Positions 1 through 6,902 of a stretch of 35,935 nucleotides of DNA are shown here, in pieces. The translations under genes were made by a program, and so were the position numbers. Source of the stretch: Chitinophagaceae bacterium (GTDB lineage: Bacteria > Bacteroidota > Bacteroidia > Chitinophagales > Chitinophagaceae); NCBI GenBank assembly GCA_947447265.1, contig CANFKC010000046.1:1-35935 (forward strand), given 5' to 3'. Positions within the stretch are counted from its first letter, which is position 1, and every line of letters starts with the position of its first letter. The notes under the pieces are model-generated. The model was given only the letters and a program-made list of their open reading frames with translations. It searched no databases and had not been told where the DNA came from.

Positions 1-933
1 CCCCAATACATAGGGACTATCCTTCTTTCCAACTTTATCAAGTAATACCTGAAGCCTAGGAATGATAGGAATTCTTATAGGACGTGGATTAGCTCTTGAT
101 GTGAGTTTGGTTTTTTCTCGAGTAATAACGAAACAATTATCAATCCTATCATCCCAACGAAGTAAAATAAGATCCTTCCAGTTGATGCCATTGCAATAAA
201 ATAGAATCAACCAAAGATCCCTTGCTGTTTCTTCTGCTCTACTTTTGAATTCAGTGAGATTGGCTATGGTCTCAATCTCGTTTCTTTGTAACGCTCGTTT
301 AACTCTGCGTTTTATTGGTATTGTAAATAGATGCTTTGAAAAAGGGTACTGGTAATCCTTCGGTACTTGTCCAGTTTGTATAGCATAGTTGATAATAGTT
401 CTCAGACATCTTAAGTAAAAACCAAGAGTACCAGTAAGTTCACCGCCATTTCTTTTCAACATCCATTGTTCATAATCGTTTAAAAATTCAGGAGTAATAT
501 CAGTTAGCATTATTGGCTTACTGAATGCTAAGAAACTATGCAGTGCCACCTTATAAGAGTCAGAGGTACTTATTCGTCCAATAGCTTTCTTTTTTGCAAT
601 GTATTCATTAAACATATCCTCTACGAATAAGGTCTTTTGTCTTTTTTCTACCTCATCTCGCTTCAAAAGTTCTTTAAACCGGTTATAGTCAAATGGATAC
701 AACAATTCATTTACCATTAACGCTTTTGTAAGTATCTCATTTGCCTTATTCCGTATTTCCATAAGCTTGCCAGTAGGAGTTTGATTGAAAATCAAATCAA
801 ACTCCCTTTGGCTGTAGTCAGCTTTTAGATACATAAATCGAACACTCTTATCAAAAGTGGTTCGTAGGCTCAATGGATATTTACCATTTTTCTTGGCTAC
901 CCTTGTATCTAAACAAATTATGAACTTCGGCAT
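1..933 (-). CDS. Tyrosine recombinase (integrase), C-terminus cut by window edge
   Basis: The minus strand is open from an ATG at 933 to the window edge, giving 311 residues with no stop. Residues about 1-95 form an arm-like N-terminal region, about 103-190 look like a SAM-like core-binding domain, and about 215 onward is the start of the catalytic domain. The box-I region reads FYCNGINWKDLILLRW (245-260), where the classical GLR arginine position holds Asn251. A TREKTK segment (271-276) fits the beta-hairpin carrying the catalytic lysine. The later H-x-x-R and tyrosine motifs lie outside the window. The excisionase-like gene ends 3 bases upstream, so the two are probably one transcript. By family it would catalyse site-specific integration and excision of the element ending at the tRNA fragment at 4133. 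Confidence 0.88.
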   Translation of the reverse strand, partial: MPKFIICLDTRVAKKNGKYPLSLRTTFDKSVRFMYLKADYSQREFDLIFNQTPTGKLMEIRNKANEILTKALMVNELLYPFDYNRFKELLKRDEVEKRQKTLFVEDMFNEYIAKKKAIGRISTSDSYKVALHSFLAFSKPIMLTDITPEFLNDYEQWMLKRNGGELTGTLGFYLRCLRTIINYAIQTGQVPKDYQYPFSKHLFTIPIKRRVKRALQRNEIETIANLTEFKSRAEETARDLWLILFYCNGINWKDLILLRWDDRIDNCFVITREKTKLTSRANPRPIRIPIIPRLQVLLDKVGKKDSPYVLG

Positions 934-936
934 GTA

Positions 937-1158
937 CTATCTGATAGTTGGAAGGGTTAGAAAATCAAACTCATTTATGTTCTGTGGTATAACAGTATTG
1001 CCACAAACAAATTGAGCTAGTTCTTCTTTATTGAAGATGGTTTTATTTCCGATCTTATAGAAGGGGATCTCTCTCTTCATAACCATCTTGTATAGTGTTG
1101 ATTTGGCTACACGTAGGAAGCTCGCAGCTTCATTCATTTCAAGGAATACAATATTCAT
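937..1158 (-). CDS. Excisionase-like helix-turn-helix DNA-binding protein
   Basis: This 73-residue protein has the HTH_17 (MerR/excisionase-like) pattern. EAASFLRVAKSTLYKMV (residues about 10-26) forms the helix-turn-helix, and REIPFYKIGNKTIFNKEEL follows as the wing. Such proteins bind DNA near recombination sites or act as small transcription factors. It lies 3 bases upstream of the integrase start on the same strand, which is the usual xis-int arrangement and supports a role as recombination directionality factor. The acidic/hydrophobic tail after residue 50 is unassigned. The family call is good. The excisionase role is inferred from position only. Confidence 0.8.
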   Translation of the reverse strand: MNIVFLEMNEAASFLRVAKSTLYKMVMKREIPFYKIGNKTIFNKEELAQFVCGNTVIPQNINEFDFLTLPTIR

Positions 1159-1264
1159 TGTAAATAATTTTAAGATTGTTACGGCTAATGTCGAGCCTTT
1201 TAAATGATTTGCCGCATTGCTATTTGCTATAGAAGTTGCGGATAATGAAATGATTTATAACTCC

Positions 1265-1642
1265 CTAGAGAAAGAGGTCAATTTTCTTATCTCGAATTAT
1301 TTGCTCCAAATTGGGAAGGTCATCAAGCAACCTATCAAAATCCCCATTAGAGTTCAAGAAGTCATTTGCACAGTTGTAATCGCAATCAAAATGGAGTCTT
1401 AATAAATCATCTTGGTCAATATCAACAATGCCATACTCTCTTAATAATTCCAGTGTAATCAGCTCTTCAGGATAATTTGAATCATCCGCCATATATGATA
1501 TGGCTTTCTTTATTACAGTTAAATAATCTTCATTGGTCCAAACATAAAATACCTGATAGTATTTTGCTAATTCATTTACGAATGAATCTCGGTCCTCTTG
1601 GCTGAGATTTGAAATGAGATTTGAAATTGCTTCTTGTGTCAT
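1265..1642 (-). CDS. Hypothetical acidic protein in integrative element
   Basis: This 125-residue protein starts with an ATG at 1642 and has no signal peptide or membrane segment. It is rich in Asp, Glu and Leu and looks mostly helical: an N-terminal helix pair (SNLISNLSQEDRDSFVNEL) is followed by a YYQVFYVWTNEDYL segment and an acidic C-terminal half with a CDYNC pair. I do not recognise the family. It begins 28 bases after the Rmf-like gene on the same strand and is 106 bases ahead of the excisionase-like gene, so it probably belongs to the same leftward transcript. Its reading frame is clean and its base composition matches the rest of the element. Confidence 0.6.
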   Translation of the reverse strand: MTQEAISNLISNLSQEDRDSFVNELAKYYQVFYVWTNEDYLTVIKKAISYMADDSNYPEELITLELLREYGIVDIDQDDLLRLHFDCDYNCANDFLNSNGDFDRLLDDLPNLEQIIRDKKIDLFL

Positions 1643-1670
1643 GTTCTTAGTTTTGTTTAATCTTAAATTC

Positions 1671-1865
1671 CTACCACATTTCGTATGAGGTAGCTAAGGC
1701 ATTACTATACCCTTCATCCCAATCGATGGATTCGCTAGTTCCTATAGGGAATGGGTTGTCTATTATGTCTAATCCTTCTAAAAAAGCTAATTCTCCTTGA
1801 TCGTAAGCGGTCATAACTTTTACGTTTAGTCGTTTTAAAAAAGATTCAATGTTAGATAAGGTCAA
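1671..1865 (-). CDS. Small Rmf/CrpP-like protein (TTG start)
   Basis: The protein has 64 residues. No ATG is available: the frame opens at TTG (1863-1865) and is closed upstream by a stop at 1896-1898. The core reads AYDQGELAFLEGL, then DNPFPIGT, then WDEGY. This matches the spacing of ribosome modulation factor and phage/CrpP-type relatives (A-x-x-x-G-x-x-A-F-x-x-G, N/C-P-[FY]-P, W-x-x-G-[WY]). Rmf binds 70S ribosomes and drives dimerisation; the mobile-element relatives are mostly uncharacterised. The similarity is motif-level only. It follows a structured inverted-repeat region at 1871-1938, which may act as its leader. The alternative is a non-functional remnant lacking its original start. 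Confidence 0.5.
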   Translation of the reverse strand: MTLSNIESFLKRLNVKVMTAYDQGELAFLEGLDIIDNPFPIGTSESIDWDEGYSNALATSYEMW

Positions 1866-1940
1866 TAAAAAGCCAGTGCAGGGCTGAAACCTGCATTACT
1901 ACCTGTGTGGGAGTAGTCTTTTTTTAAACGAACTGGCTGA
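1864..1940. other. Three-way-junction inverted-repeat structure (possible structured RNA or terminator)
   Basis: Three nested stems can be read directly. The outer stem AGCCAGT/ACTGGCT pairs 1871-1877 with 1932-1938. It encloses hairpin GCAGG/CCTGC (1878-1882 with 1890-1894, 7-base loop) and hairpin ACTAC/GTAGT (1898-1902 with 1913-1917, 10-base loop). On the minus strand the outer stem is followed by a short T run, so it could terminate the methyltransferase transcript or act as a leader for the Rmf-like gene. The minus strand also recalls a tRNA T-arm joined directly to a 7-bp acceptor stem, but no D-arm exists. No known riboswitch signature was recognised. Confidence 0.4.
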
Positions 1941-1945
1941 TATTA

Positions 1946-2182
1946 TTAGGCTGCTTCGGCTATTTCATCTCCATCCATCTCTAGGAGAGTTGTGTTTAAG
2001 TCAGCAATGCTCAGACGAGCAAATTCTGGATTGATCTCATAACCAATGTACTTTCTGCCGAAAAGTAAGGCTACTTTACCTACGGTCCCTGAACCAGAGA
2101 AAGGATCTAAAACAGTATCACCTTCTTTCGATGCACTAAGAATCGGAAGAACAGGTAAATACTCTGTCATAAGTGCCGGATG
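1946..2182 (-). pseudogene. DNA methyltransferase, C-terminal remnant
   Basis: The readable protein carries HPALMTEYLPVLPI followed by DTVLDPFSGSGTVGKVALLFGRKYIGYEI. These are the C-terminal region and SAM-binding motif I (DPFSGSGT) of a beta-type N6-adenine/N4-cytosine DNA methyltransferase. In that class the catalytic DPPY motif precedes motif I. Here the frame stays open upstream only to a stop at 2315-2317 and contains no DPPY motif and no convincing start; the first ATG (2170) lies inside the conserved part. The N-terminal two thirds are therefore missing, and the fragment cannot be catalytically complete. It abuts another truncated gene on the opposite strand, which suggests a rearrangement joint. 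A short expressed protein from 2170 remains possible. Confidence 0.72.
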
Positions 2183-2336
2183 GTCAATTTCGGGTTTCAG
2201 GCCCTGAAGACTCTTTTGCCTTGTTGATGCATTTGGCCCTTTAATTACATACGCATATACTTTTGAAATAGTTTTTTTTATAGGAGATGGAATTGAGGAT
2301 ATTAAATTTTCAAATTACTCCATCACACTTAAAGCT

Positions 2337-3362
2337 GTGGGAGAAAATGATACGAAAGCCTATATTTCAGCAATAAAAAATATAAATGTTTCTGACCCCA
2401 AATATGTTGCATTTATTAATGAAGCAAAAGGTAAGATAATTGAATATTATAATAATAAATGCAATAAAAAAATAGAAGATGCTCGAAATTTAAAGAGTAG
2501 AAATCTTTTTGACGAAGGAATTTATTCATTAGTTGATGTTCCACAAGTATGTGATAATTGTTACCTAAAGTGCAATGATATGATTTTGGAAATTTATAAG
2601 GCAAAAATGGACCATAATTGTCAGGAGGTTATACAAAATTCTACTGTTCTTCTAAGCCAAAATAAATATGAAGAAGCATCTTCTGCGCTAATTGGTATTA
2701 CACCAGATCTTCAATGTTATAGTGATGCTAAGGGTTTACTTAGAAGTATTGGTAATAAACGTTGTCAGGAGAATTTACAAAATGCAAAAACGTTGATTAG
2801 TCAAGATAAATACGATGAAGCGGCTAATTATTTATCAAATATCACACCTGATTTACAATGTTATAATGATGCATCGAAAGTTCTGAAGAGTATTACTGAT
2901 CATAAATGCTCAGTTGCATTAGCCCAAGCAAAAGCTTCCTGGGCAAATAAAGATCTAACAACTACAACAAATAATTTGTCTCAAATACCTGCAGATGCAA
3001 CTTGTTATCCGGAAGCACAATTATTGGTCTCTCAAATTACCATTTATATAAAAGAAAAAGAAAATAGAGAATGGAATTTCAAGTTACAACAACATAAGGA
3101 TGCGACAGAGTTAGCAAAGCAAAATATAGAACTGGAAAAACAACGATCTAAAGAGTCATCAGAACTAGCCAAGCAACAACAAGCCGATGCTACAGCATTA
3201 GCTAAGCAGCAACAAGCTGAAGCATCCTCATTTGCTAAGCAACAACAAAAAGACAATACTGAGCTTCAAAAATTAAGTGTTCAAGCGGCAAGAGAAGTAG
3301 GTGTTGCATACGCCAAAAATCAGCCCCAGATAGTTTATAATACAAATGTGAACAAGTGGTAA
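2337..3362 (+). CDS. Repeat and coiled-coil protein, probably 5'-truncated
   Basis: The nominal start is GTG at 2337, giving 341 residues. The same frame is open back to 2208 without any ATG, and the stretch FEIVFFIGDGIEDIKFSNYS just upstream looks like real coding, so the 5' end has probably been lost at a rearrangement. From about residue 90 there are three degenerate repeats of about 42 residues sharing Y-x-E-A...I-T-P-D-x-x-C-Y-x-D-A, resembling TPR-like helical hairpins with recurring cysteines. From about residue 240 the protein becomes a Gln/Ala/Lys coiled coil with tandem ELAKQQQADA units. No signal peptide is visible in what remains. Function unknown. A possible secreted protein gene follows 37 bases downstream. 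Confidence 0.6.
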   Translation: MGENDTKAYISAIKNINVSDPKYVAFINEAKGKIIEYYNNKCNKKIEDARNLKSRNLFDEGIYSLVDVPQVCDNCYLKCNDMILEIYKAKMDHNCQEVIQNSTVLLSQNKYEEASSALIGITPDLQCYSDAKGLLRSIGNKRCQENLQNAKTLISQDKYDEAANYLSNITPDLQCYNDASKVLKSITDHKCSVALAQAKASWANKDLTTTTNNLSQIPADATCYPEAQLLVSQITIYIKEKENREWNFKLQQHKDATELAKQNIELEKQRSKESSELAKQQQADATALAKQQQAEASSFAKQQQKDNTELQKLSVQAAREVGVAYAKNQPQIVYNTNVNKW

Positions 3363-3399
3363 GTTTAGAAAATTTTCAACTCAATTTTAAAATACTAAC

Positions 3400-3846
3400 A
3401 TGACAAATCAAATCAAAATCAAAAACCAATGGCTTACAGCTGTTCGTTATTTCAAATATTTTGTTACCATTCTATGTTTTATATTGGCATTTAGTAGCAA
3501 TTCATTTGCCCAAGATAATTTCAGTTTGGTTGAATTAAAGGGTACATACAGACTTACAATACCTTTGACTGGAAAGCAAGGAGACAAATTCACAGTAAAA
3601 TATGACATCAAGACGAAAGTTGCCACTGCGTTCATATCTGATAAAGTTCTCTTCACTATTAAAAAAGAAACATGGGGGCCAAGCTCTGACGATCCCAAAT
3701 ATAATACACTAAGATTTACATCATTAGGAGACTCTTACAAGGTATTCGATGGTGAGTCACTTGCGGTTAGGAAAACAGGAAGCGGGTATGAACTTTATTC
3801 TCCCGATGAATCTAAAACATATTACATTATGGAAAGTGTAAAATGA
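3400..3846 (+). CDS. Small secreted protein of unknown function
   Basis: The protein has 148 residues. Residues about 1-38 form a long signal peptide with a hydrophobic core (YFVTILCFILAFSS) and a likely cleavage after NSFAQ. The mature part is about 110 residues of alternating polar and hydrophobic segments (LKGTYRLTIPLTG, KFTVKYDIKTK, RFTSLGDSYKV, YELYSPDESKTYYIM), which suggests a small beta-sandwich or lipocalin-like fold. I recognise no family. It follows the repeat protein by 37 bases on the same strand and may be co-transcribed. It is the last gene before the attachment site at 4133, so it is element cargo. Confidence 0.62.
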   Translation: MTNQIKIKNQWLTAVRYFKYFVTILCFILAFSSNSFAQDNFSLVELKGTYRLTIPLTGKQGDKFTVKYDIKTKVATAFISDKVLFTIKKETWGPSSDDPKYNTLRFTSLGDSYKVFDGESLAVRKTGSGYELYSPDESKTYYIMESVK

Positions 3847-4132
3847 TAAATCATATTTTGGGAAGCAAGGTTGGTAAAAAAATAGAATTAAATAAAACGC
3901 CATATTATATCATAGTTATAATAAGTCAGTTATATTCATTCCTATCCGTGTTTATAAAGAAACTAAACTATTCGAGTTCCAACATTTAATTTCGTATTTG
4001 CAAAAAAACTGCAAGAATAATCAGCAAAAGCAGGAAAAAAGGCGACGAAATAAGAAAGCCAGCTATCTATTTATCTATTGATAATCAATAAATAAGAACA
4101 AAAAGGAAAAGCAGAATAACTTAAAAAAACTA
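3847..4132. other. AT-rich non-coding stretch inside the element end
   Basis: About 286 bases of A/T-rich sequence separate the secreted-protein gene from the tRNA fragment. I see no open frame of note, no convincing promoter and no strong hairpin. As the element end next to the attachment core it would be the natural place for integrase arm-binding sites, but no clear direct repeats were found by eye. Confidence 0.5.
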
Positions 4133-4176
4133 CTCATAATCAGGTGGTCCTAGGTTCAAGTCCTAGTGGGACCACA
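4133..4176 (+). other. tRNA 3'-end fragment (CAT anticodon), probable attR of the integrative element
   Basis: The sequence reads as anticodon loop CTCATAA (4133-4139), anticodon-stem 3' strand TCAGG (4140-4144), five-base variable loop TGGTC, T-arm CTAGG-TTCAAGT-CCTAG (4150-4166), acceptor 3' strand TGGGACC (4167-4173) and discriminator A4174. The 5' half is missing. Just upstream the bases read aacta, where CCTGA would be needed to close the anticodon stem, and no D-arm or acceptor 5' strand is present. This is how an attachment site looks when an element integrates with crossover in the anticodon loop. The orientation places the element to the left and native chromosome, with the tRNA terminator, to the right. 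The gene would be a CAT-anticodon tRNA (Met, or Ile2 if the C is modified). Confidence 0.82.
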
Positions 4177-4177
4177 T

Positions 4178-4213
4178 AAAAAAAGCAGTTACCATATGGT
4201 AGCTGCTTTTTTA
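4178..4213 (+). terminator. Intrinsic terminator downstream of the tRNA 3' end
   Basis: A long inverted repeat has arms AAAAAGCAG and CTGCTTTTT around TACCATATGGTA, with one G-U pair, and ends in a T run. It starts three bases after the tRNA discriminator. It is therefore likely the native terminator of the tRNA gene, retained on the chromosomal side of the junction. It is A-flanked on the left, so it may also serve the leftward SGNH gene ending at 4231. Confidence 0.75.
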
Positions 4214-4230
4214 TTTTCCACTAATGCGAA

Positions 4231-5103
4231 TTAATTAGTGGGAGTATTCTCGGATGCTGGTTTTACGTTGATAATGGTTGGCGAGTTATCAAATTTGAGG
4301 TGGGTCACTATTTCCGTGGTTAGTTGCTGGGCACCTCTTGCATTAAAGTGGGTCAGGTCGTAAAATATATTCCCTTGTGCTTTAATGATGATACTGTCTT
4401 TGTTTTTAAACAGACCGCCTATGTGTGCGTCAAACGCCAGCAGATCGTTGTAAAAGGGCGATTTTTGTTCAATTTCGTTCAGTAAGGGATACTTCGGAAA
4501 CGTAAGCGCTATGATCTTACATTTCTTCTTTAGCAACATATTAATGCCCTCCAGGTAAAGGTTTTCCTTGTCGCTAAAGTAAGAAGGCCTTTCTGCATAA
4601 ACGGTCTGAAAAAGTGACAAAGGTTGCGCAAGGCAAATAGTATCGGCAACCGGGAAAAGATTGTTTTTGCTATCGAATATTTTATGCGGCACTACATTAT
4701 TTTTCATGACCTCCACTAACTCTGTAATGGAGTAATTATTTTTCTTTAGCTGTGCCAATGCATCAAAATTGACGGCTGAATAGTTTCTGTCCACCGTCTT
4801 TCGCCTCAGCACAACTGTGTGCGAAATTTGAATTACTACGTTTGAATTTTCCGGCACAAGGCGGGAGAAAACAACAAAATCGTATATGCCTGCGCCCGAA
4901 AGTGCTGCTGACCTGAATTGATGTGGCGAATTTTTATTCAGGTATTGTAGATCCAGGTCCTGATACATTTGAGAATCGCCCCAAACGTAAACAGTATTTT
5001 TCTCGCGGGGTAGCGTAAAATGAATATACAACCAGTAGAAACTTGCCAAAGTCACTGCTACCAGGAAGCAAAAAGCCGCAATATTGATGAGGAAACGCTT
5101 CAT
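4231..5103 (-). CDS. SGNH/AlgX-like partner of MBOAT acyltransferase (module 1)
   Basis: The protein has 290 residues with one N-terminal membrane anchor (about 7-28), then a periplasmic domain. WGDSQMYQDLD (41-51) provides the GDS nucleophile motif (Ser44), and YDLTHFNARGAQQL near the end (Asp249, His252) provides the D-x-x-H of SGNH hydrolase/acetyltransferase folds such as AlgX, AlgJ and DltD. These proteins work next to MBOAT proteins and move acyl groups onto extracytoplasmic polysaccharide. The gene starts 6 bases after the stop of the MBOAT gene at 5110, so the two are one operon. The substrate cannot be read from sequence. The fold assignment rests on the two catalytic blocks and the neighbour, since the middle of the protein is unfamiliar. 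Confidence 0.72.
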   Translation of the reverse strand: MKRFLINIAAFCFLVAVTLASFYWLYIHFTLPREKNTVYVWGDSQMYQDLDLQYLNKNSPHQFRSAALSGAGIYDFVVFSRLVPENSNVVIQISHTVVLRRKTVDRNYSAVNFDALAQLKKNNYSITELVEVMKNNVVPHKIFDSKNNLFPVADTICLAQPLSLFQTVYAERPSYFSDKENLYLEGINMLLKKKCKIIALTFPKYPLLNEIEQKSPFYNDLLAFDAHIGGLFKNKDSIIIKAQGNIFYDLTHFNARGAQQLTTEIVTHLKFDNSPTIINVKPASENTPTN

Positions 5104-5109
5104 TGCTCG

Positions 5110-6546
5110 TTAAAATTGAAAGTATATAAATTGTTGACTGGAACCCGACCAGAAATAAATGCAAAAGACCAATGCAAGCCGAAAGCCCCACCTTACGGGC
5201 CTTGGCCAATTATTCCCGAAACTGGCAAGAGCATAATTTTCTTCCCTGCCCATCCACTCTATGATTATAAAACCCACCAGGAACAACAACAGCCTGTTAG
5301 GTAATATTTGTGGCATGCTGAACAGTGTCCGTGAAAAAAGAATCTTGATATAACTAAATGCACTGGCAACACTTTCTGACCTGAAAAATATCCATGCAAA
5401 GGCAGTAAGGCAAAAAGTGGTCAACATATTCATCAATTCAGGTAGCGTGGGCAACACCCGGCCCTGGGCAACCACATCGAGATTCGTACGGTTTCTGTCC
5501 AGTAACAGTAGCGGTAAAAAATACAACGCATTCAGTGCGCCCCATATAAGAAAGGTCCAGTTGGCGCCATGCCAGAAGCCACTGACAATAAATATGATAA
5601 AGAGGTTCCTTATGTTTTTAGCCCTGCCGCCCCTGCTGCCGCCAAGTGGAATGTATAAATAGTCACGGAACCAGCTCGAAAGTGAAATGTGCCAACGGCG
5701 CCAGAACTCTGCAATATCTCTCGAAAAATACGGGTAAGAAAAGTTTTTCAGCAACTCGAAGCCAAGTATCCTTGCTATGCCGAGTGCAATATCAGAATAA
5801 CCTGAAAAGTCGCAATAGATCTGGAAAGTGAAGAACAATACCCCCATCAGGTGTGTGCTGCCGGAATAGCTAGCCGAATCATTAAAAATTATGTTGGCAT
5901 ACGCAGCGCAATTATCCGCGATAACCATTTTCTTAAACAAACCCCATAACACTTGTTTCAGCCCGTCTACAGCCTTGTTATATTCAAAAACCCTGGGCTT
6001 TTGTATCTGCGGAAGCAGATGTGTAGCGCGCTCAATTGGCCCTGCAACCAACAATGGAAAGAAGCTTACGAATACTGAATATTCTATAAAATTGGTAACT
6101 GGTTTTATTCGGTCTTTGTAAATATCGATAACATACGAGAGCCCATGGAAAGTGTAGAATGATATGCCTACCGGTAAAATTATTTTCAGGGTATAAAAAT
6201 CTGTGTGTATACCAGCCTGCGCCAGAGCATCCGCAAGACTTTTTTCGAAGAAATTGTAATACTTAAAAACACCCAGGAACCCGAGGTTAATACCAACACT
6301 TAACCAGAACCAGAACTTTTTACTATTCTTATTTTCGGCCCTATACATTTTTAACCCCGTGAAATAGTCCAACAGGGTTGAAAATATAAGCAAAAATAAG
6401 AAGCGGTAATCCCAGCATGCGTAAAAAAAGTAACTGGCAACCAACAGGAGAAAATTTTGCGTGGCCAGTTTTCTATTGGTCAGAAACCAATAAAGAACAA
6501 AAACTACGGGGAAGAATAACGCAAAACTGTACGAATTAAAAAACAT
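5110..6546 (-). CDS. MBOAT family O-acyltransferase (AlgI-like, module 1)
   Basis: The protein has 478 residues with about ten hydrophobic segments. Family blocks appear in order: SYFFYACWDYRFL (about 38-50), FKYYNFF, LPVGISFYTFHGLSYVIDIYK (about 124-144), AGPIER, QIYCDFSGYSDIALGIARILGF (about 242-263), FWRRWHISLSSWFRDYLYIPLGG (281-303, His286) and SGFWHGANWTFLIWGAL (His326, the presumed catalytic histidine). Length and motif order match AlgI/PatA-type membrane-bound O-acyltransferases, which transfer acetyl groups across the inner membrane. The gene heads a two-gene operon with the SGNH partner at 4231. No promoter box was found in front of it. Confidence 0.93.
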   Translation of the reverse strand: MFFNSYSFALFFPVVFVLYWFLTNRKLATQNFLLLVASYFFYACWDYRFLFLLIFSTLLDYFTGLKMYRAENKNSKKFWFWLSVGINLGFLGVFKYYNFFEKSLADALAQAGIHTDFYTLKIILPVGISFYTFHGLSYVIDIYKDRIKPVTNFIEYSVFVSFFPLLVAGPIERATHLLPQIQKPRVFEYNKAVDGLKQVLWGLFKKMVIADNCAAYANIIFNDSASYSGSTHLMGVLFFTFQIYCDFSGYSDIALGIARILGFELLKNFSYPYFSRDIAEFWRRWHISLSSWFRDYLYIPLGGSRGGRAKNIRNLFIIFIVSGFWHGANWTFLIWGALNALYFLPLLLLDRNRTNLDVVAQGRVLPTLPELMNMLTTFCLTAFAWIFFRSESVASAFSYIKILFSRTLFSMPQILPNRLLLFLVGFIIIEWMGREENYALASFGNNWPRPVRWGFRLALVFCIYFWSGSSQQFIYFQF

Positions 6547-6902
6547 AGCTAATTCAATTAATGCACCAATTTCTTAAACAGTCAACTCCAATCTACTGTG
6601 CAACCTCAATAATCAAATATTTAGGGAATAGGGTTTTCTATTTGAGCGAATCTTCTTTTGTTAAGCACAAACTTGCATGCTGTAAACTGTTCAACAAAAA
6701 TATTGTTGAGAACTAACATCAAATAAGGCCCGAAAGATAGGAATTTATTCCGAAGCCATTGACATCAGGCGCTTTCAAGTTTACGTAGCAGTCAAAATGT
6801 AAAATGCGACATCTATTGCATATTAAGGCAATGCAGCTTAAGAAACCAGCCAGTCCAAATCTTTGATTTTTTTGCTATATTTGGTATATAAGCATCAGCA
6901 GA
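6547..6902. other. Divergent intergenic region with a -7 box for the rightward gene
   Basis: This 356-base gap lies between the leftward MBOAT gene and the rightward DUF3592-like gene. It holds a weak hairpin (TCAACAA/TTGTTGA, 6691-6709). A Bacteroidota-type -7 box TATATTTG lies at 6876-6883, 19 bases before the start at 6903, but no good -33 element is seen at the usual distance. No small gene is apparent. Confidence 0.45.

Noticed and set aside
1217-1402. 61-codon plus-strand frame
   Set aside because: It overlaps the 125-residue minus-strand gene in antisense, and the latter has the better codon pattern and operon position.
1864-1940. Hammerhead ribozyme, purine riboswitch or true tRNA
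   Set aside because: The hammerhead CUGAUGA and GAAA core is not in the right places, purine-riboswitch junction sequences are missing, and there is no D-arm or TTCRANY loop.
4133-4176. A functional tRNA-Met gene
   Set aside because: No D-arm, no acceptor 5' strand and no anticodon-stem 5' strand can be found in the upstream 60 bases; only the 3' part is present.
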